64,000 bases of DNA from Arthrobacter citreus (GCF_038405225.1 NZ_CP151657.1:2170001-2234000); one strand, 5' to 3'; positions 8,095 through 20,648 are shown, numbered from the stretch's first letter. The notes: generated from the sequence alone by a model not told the origin. Translations and numbers: made by a program.

Positions 8095-9198
8095 TCACAG
8101 CGCTGCCCGGCCGGGATTTAGTGCCTGAACCGACGCTGTTTCGGGCGTCTGTCCAAGCAGCAGGGACCCGACAAGTTCGGCTATTCCGGACGATGTCTGG
8201 AAGCCGTATCCGCCCTGGCCGGCGAGCCAAAAGAACCCCGGGACAACGTCGTCGTATCCCACCACCGGCAGCCCGTCGGCCGCTTCGGTCCGAAGCCCGG
8301 TCCAGGACCGCACCACGTCCCTGATGCCCAGGGTGGTGACGGAATTGACGTGTTTGATGAGCGCGTCAATGTCAGCCTGCTGCGGCTGGGCATCCATGGG
8401 ACCGCTCGGGACGGTTTCGGACGGGGAGATCAGCACGTGACTGCCTTCCGGCCGGTAGTAGAAGGATTCATCGGCGGCGGCCACCATCGGAGCGCCAGGC
8501 TCCAGCGGGTGTTCGACGACGACGATGGCGGCCGAGCGCCGGTACGGCTGCAGTCCGCGCGGCCTGGCTCCGTACAGCCCGGCGAGCTGGTCGGCCCAGG
8601 CTCCGGCTGCATTGACCACCACCCGTGACCGGATCTGTTGCGGTCCTGCCGTGGTGACCCAGCCGCCGTCGCCGTCTCCACCGGAATTGGTGGTGGCCCC
8701 GCGCACTGGATGACCGGTCAGGATCTGGCCACCCCGGTCCAGGATGCGCTGCCGGTGGTACTCCATCAGCGCGTCGGTGTTGCAGGCGACGGATGTGGTG
8801 TCCAGCCCGGCGGCTGCAAACCGGCCGGGCCGCAGCTCCGGGGCAAGGGCCTGCATCTGGGCGGCCGTGATCGGGTGCATATGGCCGCTGGCCCGGTCCC
8901 GGACGCCTTCCTCGCTGCCCACCAGCAGGAAACTGCGCGGCGTGAGGACCGGTTCCGGAAGGTGGACTTCCAACGCGCGGATCAGCGCCAGGGTCCGGAT
9001 GGTCAGCTCCTGGATGACATCCGGCCCGTAGCTCGGAATCAGCTGCCGGGCTGATCGTGAGGAGGTGTGATAGCCCAAGGACTGCTCGGCCTCCACCACC
9101 AGCACGCCGGTGCGGCCGGCCAGCGCCGAACCGAGTGACAGGCCGGCGATTCCTCCGCCGACCACCAGGACGTCAACGTCCGTTTCGTTAGTCTCCAC
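8095..9198 (-). CDS. FAD-dependent oxidoreductase, DAO (glycine/D-amino-acid oxidase) family
   Basis: 367 residues. The dinucleotide-binding motif VLVVGGGIAGLSLGSALA (about 10-27) and a C-terminal FAD contact region (SWTGLRTEAADGLPVVGYDD, then WLAGQGGYGFQTSSGIAEL) place it with DadA/GlpD-like flavoenzymes such as D-amino-acid, sarcosine or 2-hydroxyglutarate oxidases. The substrate cannot be told. I chose the GTG at 9198 because GGAGGAGG lies 6 nt upstream; the ATG ten codons earlier lacks such a site. The next gene upstream (9254, same strand) is only 55 bp away, so the two may be co-transcribed. Confidence 0.88.
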   Translation of the reverse strand: METNETDVDVLVVGGGIAGLSLGSALAGRTGVLVVEAEQSLGYHTSSRSARQLIPSYGPDVIQELTIRTLALIRALEVHLPEPVLTPRSFLLVGSEEGVRDRASGHMHPITAAQMQALAPELRPGRFAAAGLDTTSVACNTDALMEYHRQRILDRGGQILTGHPVRGATTNSGGDGDGGWVTTAGPQQIRSRVVVNAAGAWADQLAGLYGARPRGLQPYRRSAAIVVVEHPLEPGAPMVAAADESFYYRPEGSHVLISPSETVPSGPMDAQPQQADIDALIKHVNSVTTLGIRDVVRSWTGLRTEAADGLPVVGYDDVVPGFFWLAGQGGYGFQTSSGIAELVGSLLLGQTPETASVQALNPGRAAL

Positions 9199-9253
9199 CA
9201 GGTGCCTCCTCCGCACGCACGACTGCAAATCCGCTTTGACCGGTGAACCCCGG

Positions 9254-10156
9254 TTACATCCCGCCCCGGCCGTCGGTCAGGATTTCCATCAGGGTCTCCG
9301 ATCCCATCAAATACATGCCCGGATGATCGTCCGAGTTCGCCAGCAGGGCCGAGGCCATGCAGACCGCCCAGCCCTGCGCCCTCCCCCAGATGTGTGGATC
9401 GGCGTCGTACTGGCTGCCCAGGGAGCCGCGGAACTCAGTGCGGCCGGTCTGGTCGAAAACGAGCCACGCCGCGGCCAGGTCAGTGGCCGGATCTCCGGCG
9501 GTCAGATCGCCGAAGTCAATCACGGCCTCCAGTCCCCCGTCCGCACCGCCCACCAGGTTGGCCGGATGCAGGTCACCATGCAGCCACACGGGCGGGCCGG
9601 GCCACAGCGGAAGCTCAAGGCTGGCTTCCCACAGCTCCCGAACCCGGGCTGCGTGCGGCACCATGCCGCTGTCCAGACGGCTGCGAACGGCGTCATCCCG
9701 GCTGGCGAGCGGAACACCGCGCACCGGATTGCGGGGATACCCGGCGGGAGCCGGCTGGTGAAAGGCGTTCAGGAAGCCGGCCAGCGGTGCGGCCAGGGCT
9801 GTGTTGCGGTCCCGCGGCAGCAGGGACACCTCGCAGCCGGAAAACCAGCGGGTGACATTCCAGGGCCAGGGAAACACCTCGGAAGGTGCTCCGGCGAACA
9901 GCGGCGACGATGTCCCCACCGACAGGCCGGCGGTCAGGGCCGGCAACCAGGCCTGCTCATTGGCGGTCAGCTGGGCGGCGGCCAGGCGCCGGGGCAGCCG
10001 GACGGCATAGTCGGTGCCCAGGCGGAAGATGTAGTTGTCCCAGCCGTTGGCCACTGACCGCAGCGGCTGATCCGCCAGGGACGGATGCTGCTCGCGCAGC
10101 AGCTGCCGCACCAGGTCCGCATCCACGGATATCTCGGCAGGAGGATGATTGGCCAT
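9254..10156 (-). CDS. Aminoglycoside-phosphotransferase-fold kinase
   Basis: 300 residues. The catalytic loop HGDLHPANL (193-201; Asp195 and Asn200) and the metal-binding DFGD (214-217) are intact, as is the N-terminal nucleotide-binding region (NGWDNYIFRLGTDYAVRLPR). APH-fold proteins phosphorylate many small molecules, so resistance should not be assumed; sugar or choline-like substrates are equally possible. The ATG has TAGGGT exactly 6 nt upstream and no Shine-Dalgarno sequence, suggesting a leaderless mRNA. It lies upstream of the FAD oxidoreductase on the same strand. Confidence 0.88.
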   Translation of the reverse strand: MANHPPAEISVDADLVRQLLREQHPSLADQPLRSVANGWDNYIFRLGTDYAVRLPRRLAAAQLTANEQAWLPALTAGLSVGTSSPLFAGAPSEVFPWPWNVTRWFSGCEVSLLPRDRNTALAAPLAGFLNAFHQPAPAGYPRNPVRGVPLASRDDAVRSRLDSGMVPHAARVRELWEASLELPLWPGPPVWLHGDLHPANLVGGADGGLEAVIDFGDLTAGDPATDLAAAWLVFDQTGRTEFRGSLGSQYDADPHIWGRAQGWAVCMASALLANSDDHPGMYLMGSETLMEILTDGRGGM

Positions 10157-10180
10157 GCCTGAACCCTACCGTCAACACAA

Positions 10181-10214
10181 AACGCCGGCTCCCGGGAGAC
10201 CCGGAGCCGGCGTT
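10181..10214 (-). terminator. Hairpin terminator after gatB
   Basis: AACGCCGGCTCC pairs with GGAGCCGGCGTT (12 bp) around a 10-nt loop. On the minus strand the stem runs into CGTTTTGTGTT, so it can stop the gatCAB transcript that ends at 10241. A T-rich tract also follows on the plus strand (TTTATTTC), so it may work in both directions, but no plus-strand gene ends here. Confidence 0.8.
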
Positions 10215-10240
10215 TATTTCTGCGTGATTCTTTGCGTCTG

Positions 10241-11758
10241 TCAGCCCTGCACGCCGAGGCGTTCGAGGATCAGCTCGCGCACGCGGCCGGCGTCGGCCTG
10301 TCCGCGGGTGGCCTTCATGACGCCGCCAACGATGGCGCCGACAGCCTGGACCTTGCCGCCGCGGATCTTGTCCGCGACGTCGGGCTGGGCTGCCAGTGCG
10401 GCGTCGATGGCTTCGAGCAGCGGGCCGTCATCGGACACCACGGCCAGGCCGCGCGCCTCGATGACTTCCTCGGGGGTGCCTTCGCCGGCGAGGACGCCGT
10501 CCAGGACCTGGCGGGCCAGCTTGTCATTGATCTTCCCGGCCTGGATCAGGCGGTCCAGTTCAACGATCAGCTCCGGCGTGACGCCAACCTCGGTGGGGTC
10601 CACTTCGGCTTCCTTGGCGCGGCGGGACACTTCGCCCATCCACCACTTGCGGGCCACCTGTGCGGAAGCGCCGGCGGCAATGGTGTCTTCGATGGAGTCC
10701 ATGACTCCGGCGTTGATCACGTCGCGGAACTCCGCGTCCGAGTAGCCCCAGTCGGCCTGCAGGCGCTTGCGGCGCTCGGCCGGCGGCTCGGGCAGGCGGG
10801 AGCGCAGCTCTTCGATCCATTCCTTGGAGGTGACCACGGGAACGAGGTCGGGCTCCGGGAAGTAGCGGTAGTCATCGGCGTCGGACTTGGGCCGGCCCGA
10901 CGTCGTCGAGCGGGTGTCCTCGTGCCAGTGACGGGTTTCCTGGACAATCGAGTTGCCGGAGTCCAGGACGGCGGCGTGGCGCTGGATCTCGTAGCGGACG
11001 GCGCGTTCGACGGCGCGCAGCGAGTTCACGTTCTTCGTTTCCGAGCGCGTGCCGAACTTTTCCTGGCCGTAGGGGCGCAGGGAAACGTTGGCGTCGCAGC
11101 GCACGTTGCCGCGTTCCATCTTGGCGTCGGACACGCCGAGGTTCTTGACGATCTCACGGACCGCGGCCACGTAGGCCTTGGCCAGCTCGGGTGCGCGGGA
11201 TCCGGCGCCCTCGATCGGCTTGGTGACAATCTCGACCAGCGGAACGCCGGAGCGGTTGTAGTCCACCAGGGAGAAGTCGGCGCCCTGGATGCGTCCGGTG
11301 GCGCCGCCCATGTGGGTCAGCTTGCCGGCATCCTCTTCCATGTGGGCGCGTTCGATCTCGACGCGGAACACGGTGCCGTCTTCGAGCTCGATGTCCAGGT
11401 AGCCGTCGTACGCGATGGGATCTTCGTACTGCGAGGTCTGGAAGTTCTTGGGCGTGTCCGGGTAGAAGTACTGCTTCCGGGCAAAGGTGCACGACGGCGC
11501 GATCTTGCAGTTCAGCGCGAGGCCGATCAGGATCGAGTACTCCACGGCGGTCTTGTTGACCACCGGCAGCACGCCGGGCATGCCCAGGCAGACCGGGGTG
11601 ACGTTGGTGTTCGGCTCGTCGCCGAACACGTTGGGCGCATCGGAGAACATCTTGGTGTTGGTGTTGAGCTCCACGTGGACCTCAAAGCCGAGCACCGGAT
11701 CGTACTTCTCCATGGCCTCTTCGAAGGACAGGGTTTCGTCCTGGATGTGCACAGACAT
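10241..11758 (-). CDS. gatB: Asp-tRNA(Asn)/Glu-tRNA(Gln) amidotransferase subunit B
   Basis: 505 residues. GatB holds the misacylated tRNA, phosphorylates the aminoacyl group and receives ammonia from GatA. Hallmarks are [20 protein letters not shown] at the N-terminus, MPGVLPVVN, the [19 protein letters not shown] block, the EIVTKPI region, and a C-terminal YqeY-like tail domain from about residue 360. The ATG at 11758 shares one base with the gatA stop (TAATG) and has GGAGGAG upstream, so I rejected the longer frame opening at 11809. It is the third gene of gatC-gatA-gatB. Confidence 0.97.
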   Translation of the reverse strand: MSVHIQDETLSFEEAMEKYDPVLGFEVHVELNTNTKMFSDAPNVFGDEPNTNVTPVCLGMPGVLPVVNKTAVEYSILIGLALNCKIAPSCTFARKQYFYPDTPKNFQTSQYEDPIAYDGYLDIELEDGTVFRVEIERAHMEEDAGKLTHMGGATGRIQGADFSLVDYNRSGVPLVEIVTKPIEGAGSRAPELAKAYVAAVREIVKNLGVSDAKMERGNVRCDANVSLRPYGQEKFGTRSETKNVNSLRAVERAVRYEIQRHAAVLDSGNSIVQETRHWHEDTRSTTSGRPKSDADDYRYFPEPDLVPVVTSKEWIEELRSRLPEPPAERRKRLQADWGYSDAEFRDVINAGVMDSIEDTIAAGASAQVARKWWMGEVSRRAKEAEVDPTEVGVTPELIVELDRLIQAGKINDKLARQVLDGVLAGEGTPEEVIEARGLAVVSDDGPLLEAIDAALAAQPDVADKIRGGKVQAVGAIVGGVMKATRGQADAGRVRELILERLGVQG

Positions 11759-13260
11759 TACTTGACTCCTCCGAGTACGGGTGCGGAGGCCAGCAGCGGG
11801 CCGCCCCACTTCTGTTCCAGCAGGCCTTCCAGGGCTGCGCCGGCGCGGTACAGGCGGGCGTCTTCGCGGACCGGAGCCAGGAACTGGATGCCCACGGGCA
11901 GTCCGTCGGCCAGGCCGCCGGGGATCGAGATGCCCGGAACGCCGGCAAGGTTCGCCGGAATGGTTGCGACGTCGTTCAGGTACATCGCCAGCGGATCGTC
12001 GAGCTTCTCGCCGAGCTTGAACGCCGTGTTGGGCGAGGTCGGGGAGATCAGCACGTCGGCCTGGGCAAACGCGGCGTTGAAGTCGCGCTGGATCAGGGTG
12101 CGCACCTTCTGGGCCGAGCCGTAGTAGGCGTCGTAGTAACCGGCGGACAGCGCGTAGGTGCCCAGGATGATGCGGCGCTTGACCTCTTCGCCGAATCCGG
12201 CGGCGCGGGTAGCGCCCATGACGCGTTCGATGGTCATCGGACCGTCGGCCGGCAGGGCACGCAGGCCGTAGCGGACGCCGTCGTACTTGGCCAGGTTCGA
12301 GGAGGCCTCGGACGGCATGATCAGGTAGTAGGCGCCCAGGGCGTACTTGAAGTTGGGGCAGGAAACCTCAACAATTTCCGCTCCGGCGTCCTTGAGGAGT
12401 TCAAGGCTCTCCTGGAAACGGGCCAAGACGCCGGCTTCGTAGCCTTCGCCCTGCAGTTCCTTGATGACGCCAATGCGCATGCCTGCCACGTTGCCGTTGC
12501 GGGCAGCCTCCACGAGGTTGCCCACGGGATCGGGCAGCGAGGTGGAGTCGCGGGGATCATGACCGCCGATGACTTCCTGCAGCAGGGCAGCATCCAGCAC
12601 GGTCCGGGACACCGGGCCGATCTGGTCCAGGGAGGAAGCCATGGCAATGGCGCCGTAGCGGGAAACCCCGCCGTAGGTGGGCTTCACGCCAACGGAACCG
12701 GTGACAGCGGCGGGCTGGCGGATGGAGCCGCCGGTGTCCGTGCCCAAAGCCAGCGGTGCTTCAAAGGCAGCAACTGCAGCAGCCGAACCGCCGCCGGAGC
12801 CGCCGGGAATGCGGTCCAGGTCCCACGGGTTGCGGGTGGGGCCGAATGCGGAGTGCTCCGTGGAGGAGCCCATGGCGAATTCGTCCAGGTTGGTCTTGCC
12901 CAGCATCGGCATGCGTGCGGCCCGGATGCGGGTGATCACCGTGGCGTCGTACGGGCTCATCCAGCCCTCAAGCATCTTGGAACCGGCCGTGGTGGGCTGG
13001 CCCTTGGTGACGATGAGGTCCTTGATGGCAATCGGCACGCCGGCGAGGGTGTGCAGCGTTTCGCCGGCGGCGCGGGCCTTGTCGACGTCGGCCGCAACCT
13101 GCAGCGCTTCGTCGGTGTTCACGTGGAGGAAGGCGTTGACGGCGCCGTCGACCTCCGAGATGCGGTCCAGGTGGGCCTGCGTAACTTCTACGGCGGATAC
13201 CTCGCCGGATGCGAGCTTGTCCGCCAGGGCGGCGGCGCTCGAGGTGATCAGTTCATTCAT
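11758..13260 (-). CDS. gatA: Asp-tRNA(Asn)/Glu-tRNA(Gln) amidotransferase subunit A
   Basis: 500 residues. This amidase-signature subunit releases ammonia from glutamine for GatB. The Ser-cisSer-Lys triad is visible as Lys80 (GVPIAIKDL), Ser155 ([14 protein letters not shown]) and Ser179 ([10 protein letters not shown]). Length and the [20 protein letters not shown] region match bacterial GatA. It starts 8 bp after gatC and ends in a one-base overlap with gatB, so the three are co-translated. Confidence 0.97.
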   Translation of the reverse strand: MNELITSSAAALADKLASGEVSAVEVTQAHLDRISEVDGAVNAFLHVNTDEALQVAADVDKARAAGETLHTLAGVPIAIKDLIVTKGQPTTAGSKMLEGWMSPYDATVITRIRAARMPMLGKTNLDEFAMGSSTEHSAFGPTRNPWDLDRIPGGSGGGSAAAVAAFEAPLALGTDTGGSIRQPAAVTGSVGVKPTYGGVSRYGAIAMASSLDQIGPVSRTVLDAALLQEVIGGHDPRDSTSLPDPVGNLVEAARNGNVAGMRIGVIKELQGEGYEAGVLARFQESLELLKDAGAEIVEVSCPNFKYALGAYYLIMPSEASSNLAKYDGVRYGLRALPADGPMTIERVMGATRAAGFGEEVKRRIILGTYALSAGYYDAYYGSAQKVRTLIQRDFNAAFAQADVLISPTSPNTAFKLGEKLDDPLAMYLNDVATIPANLAGVPGISIPGGLADGLPVGIQFLAPVREDARLYRAGAALEGLLEQKWGGPLLASAPVLGGVK

Positions 13261-13268
13261 GGAAGTCT

Positions 13269-13565
13269 TTACTCCTCATCCAGGATGGCAGGGACCTTGA
13301 AGCGGCCGGCGGCATTATCGGGTGCACCGGAGAGCGCTTCTTCATTGGTCAGTGTCTGCCCCACGACATCCTCGCGGAACACATTGGTCAGCGGGATCGG
13401 GTGGGAGGTGGCCGGGATGTCCTCACCGGCAACTTCGCTTACGGATTTGATCGAATCAACAATGACATCCAGTTCGCCGGCCATTTTGGCCAGTTCGTCC
13501 TCGGTCATCTCAATGTGGGCCAGATGCGCCAGGTGCGCCACAGCCTCACGATTGATCTCAGACAT
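13269..13565 (-). CDS. gatC: Asp-tRNA(Asn)/Glu-tRNA(Gln) amidotransferase subunit C
   Basis: 98 residues. GatC is the small belt-like subunit that stabilises the GatA-GatB interface. The family N-terminus ([20 protein letters not shown]), the central [11 protein letters not shown] helix and the C-terminal LREDVV-like stretch ([13 protein letters not shown]) are present. It is the first gene of the operon, and a 632-bp repeat-rich intergenic region lies upstream. Confidence 0.95.
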   Translation of the reverse strand: MSEINREAVAHLAHLAHIEMTEDELAKMAGELDVIVDSIKSVSEVAGEDIPATSHPIPLTNVFREDVVGQTLTNEEALSGAPDNAAGRFKVPAILDEE

Positions 13566-13704
13566 GAGTCTCCCATGCGTCTTTTACGGATAAAAAGGTA
13601 TCCGTTCCAGTCTACGGCGTTTGGTGGCGCGGTTTTCCGTGTGCCGGGGCCGGACGGGTGCCTGGCTGCGGGGGCCGGACCGGGAGCCGGTTCCGGGCCG
13701 GGCC

Positions 13705-13734
13705 GGGGGCGGGGGCGGGGGCGGGGGCGGGGGC
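13705..13734. repeat. (GGGGGC)5 hexanucleotide tract
   Basis: Five perfect tandem GGGGGC units lie 140 bp upstream of gatC, preceded by more imperfect G-rich sequence from 13670. The plus strand could form a G-quadruplex and the tract may vary in copy number. It adjoins the direct repeat at 13735. No coding sequence is apparent anywhere in 13566-14197; the frames that cross it encode only Gly/Pro/Arg low-complexity sequence. Confidence 0.85.
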
Positions 13735-13842
13735 AAAATGCGCCAGGGCCCCAACGACGGTAGCTGCGGTCCGGGCCGGGGGTGGGGCGGGGGTGGGCCA
13801 AAATGCGTCAGGGCCCCAACGACGGGAGCTGCGGTCCGGGCC
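13735..13842. repeat. 43-bp direct repeat, two copies
   Basis: Copies at 13735-13777 and 13800-13842 begin AAAATGCG, contain AGGGCCCCAACGACGG and end GGTCCGGGCC. They differ at only two positions and start 65 bp apart, separated by G-rich sequence. The copies are not part of a gene I can support. Confidence 0.85.
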
Positions 13843-13945
13843 AAGTCCGTTGCGGGCTGCAAACCAAGGGCTGCAATCCAAGGGCCGACGGCGCCCCTTT
13901 CCCCCGAATCATGCCTGCGGCTCATCTCGGGGACAGCATCCCCAC

Positions 13946-14078
13946 ATCCATCGTGCAGATAACGGGGCTTCCCCGCATCCATCGTGCAGATAAGGGGCTC
14001 AAAAGGGCCGATTCCGACGTTTTGAGCCCCTTATCTGCACGAGAGAATTCCCCAAGGCCCGTTATCTGCACGAAAGAT
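13946..14078. repeat. Palindromic intergenic element, copy 1 (four-box, 31/57/31 geometry)
   Basis: Four copies of a core GTGCAGATAACGGG occur as two forward boxes (13953, 13984) and two reverse boxes (14033, 14064). The inner pair extends to a perfect 23-bp inverted repeat (13982-14004 with 14020-14042, 15-nt loop) and the outer pair is a perfect 16-bp inverted repeat (13951-13966 with 14058-14073). Box spacings are 31 bp on each side and the two inner boxes span 57 bp. The element lies after the 3' end of the GNAT gene at 14198 (minus strand) and upstream of gatC, and matches elements at 43796-43922 and 49211-49346. It could act as a strong terminator or RNA-stabilising hairpin. Confidence 0.9.
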
Positions 14079-14197
14079 CCGGCCTAAGCCGAATCACCCG
14101 CAAACGCGTCACCAGGACCTGACCCGTTGTGACCCGGAGGACCGCCGTGACTAAACGTTATGGGCCCGCGGGACGGGACGGGCCCCGGGGTTGAGTG

Positions 14198-14692
14198 CTA
14201 GAGCTCCAGGCAGAAGACCCAGAGAATGATGTCCTCGTTCGGCACGTACCAGTCGCGCTCGGGCACACGCTTGAAGCCCATGGACTTATACAGGGCATGC
14301 GCGTTGGTCATCGGGGTCATGCTGGTCAGGCTGACGGTGTGGATTCCGTCGAGGCTGCGCGCGTGCTCGATGACGGCGGCAACCAAAGCCCGGCCGACGC
14401 CGCCGCGCTGAAGCTGGGGGTCCACGGCGAGCATGCGGAATTCCAGCTCACCCTCGATGGCGATGTCAGTGTAGGGCTGACCGGCGAAGGTGATTGCGGT
14501 CGATGCCGCCACCTTGCCGTCCAGTTCGGCAACCCAGACCAGCGCGTTGGCCGCACGGTCTTCCACGTTTTCAAGTTCCTTGACGTAGGGGTTGTCTGCT
14601 TCGATGAACCCGGCGCTCAAATACGCATCACGGGTGATCCGGCGGATGTCGTCAAAGTCTGCCTCGGTGGCCTGCCGGACGGTAATGCTCAT
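14198..14692 (-). CDS. GNAT-family N-acetyltransferase
   Basis: 164 residues, a single GNAT fold. The acetyl-CoA-binding motif LQRGGVGRALVAAVIEHA and the preceding FRMLAVDPQ strand are clear, and ALYKSMGFKRVPERDWYV is motif B. The substrate is unknown. The gene stands alone, with a four-box palindromic element after its 3' end and the DksA-type gene upstream on the same strand. Confidence 0.88.
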   Translation of the reverse strand: MSITVRQATEADFDDIRRITRDAYLSAGFIEADNPYVKELENVEDRAANALVWVAELDGKVAASTAITFAGQPYTDIAIEGELEFRMLAVDPQLQRGGVGRALVAAVIEHARSLDGIHTVSLTSMTPMTNAHALYKSMGFKRVPERDWYVPNEDIILWVFCLEL

Positions 14693-14799
14693 GCGTGTTA
14701 CGAATCCTTACGTGGGGTCTTGATTTCCAACGTAGATTCTAGCCCCGCCAAACCATGACCATGCACCGGTGGTGACCCCGGACACGGCACGACGCCGGG

Positions 14800-15246
14800 T
14801 TACCGCCGTCGTGCCGCTGCGGCGCAGGAGACGCAGAACCGGGCTTCGGGCCGAATCTCCAAGCGCTCGGCGGGGATCGGATTCCCGCAGTTCTCGCACA
14901 CTCCGTAGGTTCCCCTATCCAGGCGGATGCGGGCATCCATCAATTCCACGAGGGATGATTCCGCCGCCGCCAGCAGCGCCATTTCGTTGTTCCGCTCCAC
15001 GGAGACCGTGGAGCCCTCCGGGTCGTGCTCGTCATCGGCGGGGGTATCTTTCGCGGCGAGAGTCACTTCGCGGATGTCGGCCAGGACGGACTCGATTTTC
15101 TCCCGCGCCTCGGCGATGCGTTCGTCCAGGAGCTGTGCAAAGTGCGTCGTGTCCAGATCAGCCGGGGTGGCGGGCCGGGGAGCCGGGGCTCGCGTGCCTG
15201 CCGCAGCCGGGGCCTTGTGGGCAGCAGCGGTTACTTTACGGGTCAT
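14800..15246 (-). CDS. DksA/TraR-type C4 zinc-finger protein
   Basis: 148 residues from an ATG with GGAGGAA upstream. An Ala/Pro-rich N-terminus (about 1-35) is followed by a helical coiled-coil-like region (FAQLLDERIAEAREKIESVL) and a C-terminal zinc finger: CENCGNPIPAERLE followed by ARFCVSC, with all four cysteines. DksA-like proteins bind the RNA polymerase secondary channel; in actinobacteria related proteins include RNA-polymerase modulators, but this protein's exact partner is inferred. The coiled-coil tip lacks an obvious DxxDxA motif (ARIRLDRGTYG), so classical DksA activity is uncertain. Confidence 0.88.
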   Translation of the reverse strand: MTRKVTAAAHKAPAAAGTRAPAPRPATPADLDTTHFAQLLDERIAEAREKIESVLADIREVTLAAKDTPADDEHDPEGSTVSVERNNEMALLAAAESSLVELMDARIRLDRGTYGVCENCGNPIPAERLEIRPEARFCVSCAAAARRR

Positions 15247-15457
15247 GGGATTCCTCCGGTCCATGAGTGGCAAGTTTCACCAATTATCCGCGCTCACCTG
15301 CTCAAACACCCGGTATCGGCAGGCCGCTTTCCTCAGGGCTTAATCGCGGCCGCGGCCGGAGCTTTACCGCTGGCCCCCACCGGGATCAATTAGCATGGCG
15401 GAAACCAAGACGAAGGCCGCCCGGACCTCTTTCAGCCGGCCGCACAGGGGGAACAGC

Positions 15458-16207
15458 ATGGTCGACGCGCACTACAACGAGCCGCGCCTGGTGGCGCTCT
15501 ACGACGAGGACAATTCCGGCCGTTGGGACACCGACTTCTACACCGGGCTCATGGGGACCGAACCGCTGCGCGTGGCCGACGTCGGCTGCGGCACCGGCAG
15601 TTTCGCCGTCCTGCTGGCGCAGGCCGGCCACGCCGTCACGGGCATCGATCCCGCGGAAGGGATGCTGGACGTGGCCCGGACCCGCGACGGCGGGGAGCTG
15701 GTGGCATGGCTGCCCGGCACCGCCGTGGACCTGCCCGAAGGACCTTTTGACGCTGCCGTCATGACCGGCCACGCGTTTCAATGCCTGCTGACCCAGGATG
15801 AAATCCTCGAAACGCTGCAGGCGGTGCGGTCCCGGCTGGCTCCGGGCGGCACCTTCTACTTCGAAACCCGCAATCCCGCGGCCAGGGCCTGGCTCGATTG
15901 GGACAGCGCCGCCGCCGGGCCCGAAGTGCAGGAGTCATCGGCCGGAACGCTGGAGGTTGAGTGGGAACTGATCTCCGTCCGGGAGATGCCCGACGGCGTC
16001 CTGGTCACCTTTGAGGACCGGACCCGGTTCCTGGCCGACGGCGCGGCGTTTGCCAGCCGCAGCACGCTGAAGTTCGTGCCGGCTGACCTGCTGGCTCAGC
16101 TGCTTCAGCATGCGGGCTTCACTTCCGCGGACTGGTACGGAGACTGGCAGGGCGGCCCGTTCGATCCCGCAGCCAGCCGGGAAATTATCGTCGCCGCCCG
16201 GCGGTAG
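15458..16207 (+). CDS. Class I SAM-dependent methyltransferase
   Basis: 249 residues from the ATG at 15458, which has AGGGGGA upstream; an ATG at 15395 would add 21 residues but has no ribosome-binding site. Motif I (LRVADVGCGTGSFAVLLA), the acidic end of strand 2 (VTGIDPAEGML), and a later FYFETRNP strand define a Rossmann-type methyltransferase of the small-molecule group. The C-terminal half (about 130-240) has a beta-rich insertion resembling family members that act on small acceptors. The substrate is unknown. Confidence 0.88.
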   Translation: MVDAHYNEPRLVALYDEDNSGRWDTDFYTGLMGTEPLRVADVGCGTGSFAVLLAQAGHAVTGIDPAEGMLDVARTRDGGELVAWLPGTAVDLPEGPFDAAVMTGHAFQCLLTQDEILETLQAVRSRLAPGGTFYFETRNPAARAWLDWDSAAAGPEVQESSAGTLEVEWELISVREMPDGVLVTFEDRTRFLADGAAFASRSTLKFVPADLLAQLLQHAGFTSADWYGDWQGGPFDPAASREIIVAARR

Positions 16208-16263
16208 ACGAGTGGCTTTACCGCCAGGCGCGTCCGGGGAACCGGATAGGCCATCATGGTGCC

Positions 16264-16878
16264 ATGACCGCGAATCCCACCGGCCCCCGTTGGCCCGTCA
16301 TCACGCCCCGCCTCACCATCCGTCCCGCCGAAGCCGAAGACCTGCCGCGCATGTTTGAGTACCGGCGGAAGCCCGAGGTCGCGCAATGGATGACAGCCCA
16401 GCCCACGGACGTTGACGCCTTCGTGGAGCGGCTCCGGCAGCCGGAGCAGATGGCGGCCACCTTTGCCGTGGAACAGGCCGGAGCCCTGGTCGGTGACCTT
16501 TACCTTGCCCGCCAGGACGCGTGGGCACAGCAGGAGGTAGCGGAGTTGGCGCGCGGCACGCAGGCCGAGATCGGTTACGTCATTGCACCGGAGTTCGCCG
16601 GGCGGGGGTACGCGAGTGAAGCCGTAGCCGCACTCATGCGCGTCTGCTTCGAGGACCTGGGCCTGCGCCGGGTGGTGGCGGAGTGTTTCGCCGACAACAC
16701 CGCTTCCTGGCGGGTCATGGAAAAAGCGGGGATGCGGCGTGAGGGGCGGTTCCGCCAGGGGTCCCTCCACCGTTCGGGGCGCTGGCTGGATGACCTCCGC
16801 TACGCGCTCCTGGCCGATGAATGGCGTGCTTCGCGGGCCGGCGGAAGTGCCGTGGCAGAACCGCCCCTCCACACCTAA
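16264..16878 (+). CDS. GNAT acetyltransferase, RimJ/RimL-like
   Basis: 204 residues. The N-terminus TPRLTIRPAEAEDLPRMFEY and the C-terminus RVMEKAGMRREGRFRQGSLH are typical of the RimJ/RimL-like group that acetylates N-termini or small molecules. The acetyl-CoA loop is IAPEFAGRGYASEAVAAL. It follows the methyltransferase by 56 bp on the same strand, so the two may be co-expressed. The natural substrate is not evident. Confidence 0.9.
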   Translation: MTANPTGPRWPVITPRLTIRPAEAEDLPRMFEYRRKPEVAQWMTAQPTDVDAFVERLRQPEQMAATFAVEQAGALVGDLYLARQDAWAQQEVAELARGTQAEIGYVIAPEFAGRGYASEAVAALMRVCFEDLGLRRVVAECFADNTASWRVMEKAGMRREGRFRQGSLHRSGRWLDDLRYALLADEWRASRAGGSAVAEPPLHT

Positions 16879-16889
16879 CCCAGCAGCTG

Positions 16890-17387
16890 TTACTCCTCGG
16901 AATCCTCGGCATCCGTGAGCTGGTCCAGGCCCAGGGAGCTAACGGCGGCCATGGCCGCCATCACGAGCCGGGGCCGGGCTACCCCGCGCCGGACGAGCCA
17001 CGTTTCGAGCCATTCGTCCAGCGCCAGGGTCAGGGCCAGGACCCCGCTCACGGTGACGCCCACCGTCGCAGCCAATCCGGTCACCGCGAGGACCGGCACC
17101 CGTGCGGGTGCGTCCGCACGCACGTACGAGGGAAGGGGTGCGGTGCCCGCAGCGCCATCGCCGGATCTGGAAGCGGCCGGAGAAACAAGATCCACTCGTC
17201 CGGCGGCAGCAAGTTCCCGGCCCTTCCGGCTGCCCTTCAGCACGGCGACGCCGCTGGTAACGCCGAGGACTGCCCCGGGGACGAGGACGAAAGCGCGGCG
17301 CCAGGCCGGCGACCAGTCGGCCGGGCTTCGCAGGGTGAGCGCGCCGGATAGGGCGGCGAGCGTGAGCGACAGCGGAAGATTCTTCAT
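16890..17387 (-). CDS. Small membrane protein of unknown function
   Basis: 165 residues. Hydrophobic segments lie at about 4-22, 30-50 (AFVLVPGAVLGVTSGVAVL) and 97-122 (PVLAVTGLAATVGVTVSGVL), with a further weak one near 140. An Ala/Gly/Pro-rich linker separates the halves, and the C-terminus is acidic (LTDAEDSEE). The ATG has TAGCGT 7 nt upstream. It lies downstream of the inositol-monophosphatase gene on the same strand. I do not recognise the family. Confidence 0.7.
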   Translation of the reverse strand: MKNLPLSLTLAALSGALTLRSPADWSPAWRRAFVLVPGAVLGVTSGVAVLKGSRKGRELAAAGRVDLVSPAASRSGDGAAGTAPLPSYVRADAPARVPVLAVTGLAATVGVTVSGVLALTLALDEWLETWLVRRGVARPRLVMAAMAAVSSLGLDQLTDAEDSEE

Positions 17388-17419
17388 GGCCTACACGCTA
17401 CATGCCGCCGGCGGCTGCC

Positions 17420-20442
<3,023 letters not shown>

Positions 20443-20561
20443 CTATCCAATCTTGCCCCATGACGCCTGCCTGCGGGAGCCGTGCGGCGCTGTGGAGCCG
20501 GACTTGAGCACCCCGGTGGGCTGTTCCTCCAGGAGTACGGGATCCCCGGGGCATTCCGGCA

Positions 20562-20593
20562 GGGCCGGGAACAACCGTTGCTGTTCCCGGCCC
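20562..20593 (-). terminator. Probable hairpin terminator between the ESAT-6-like gene and ligA
   Basis: GGGCCGGGAACA (20562-20573) pairs perfectly with TGTTCCCGGCCC (20582-20593) around an 8-nt loop. It lies after the stop of the minus-strand gene at 20649 and before ligA. No U-tract follows on either strand, so it may act as a weak or factor-assisted terminator. Confidence 0.55.
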
Positions 20594-20648
20594 CCCGTCC
20601 GGAGGGGGTGGGAATGGCTGAGCCGGCGCCGACGCATGGCTGCCGGTC

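Noticed and set aside
9254-10156. Aminoglycoside resistance gene
   Set aside because: The APH fold is shared by many metabolic kinases, and nothing in the sequence or neighbourhood shows drug specificity.
10232-12124. 630-residue plus-strand frame over gatB/gatA
   Set aside because: Antisense shadow of gatB and gatA, which have catalytic motifs and coupled starts; no ribosome-binding site or domain.
13621-13993. Gly/Arg-rich frames between gatC and the GNAT gene
   Set aside because: Product of the GGGGGC tract and direct repeats; no start context or conserved content.
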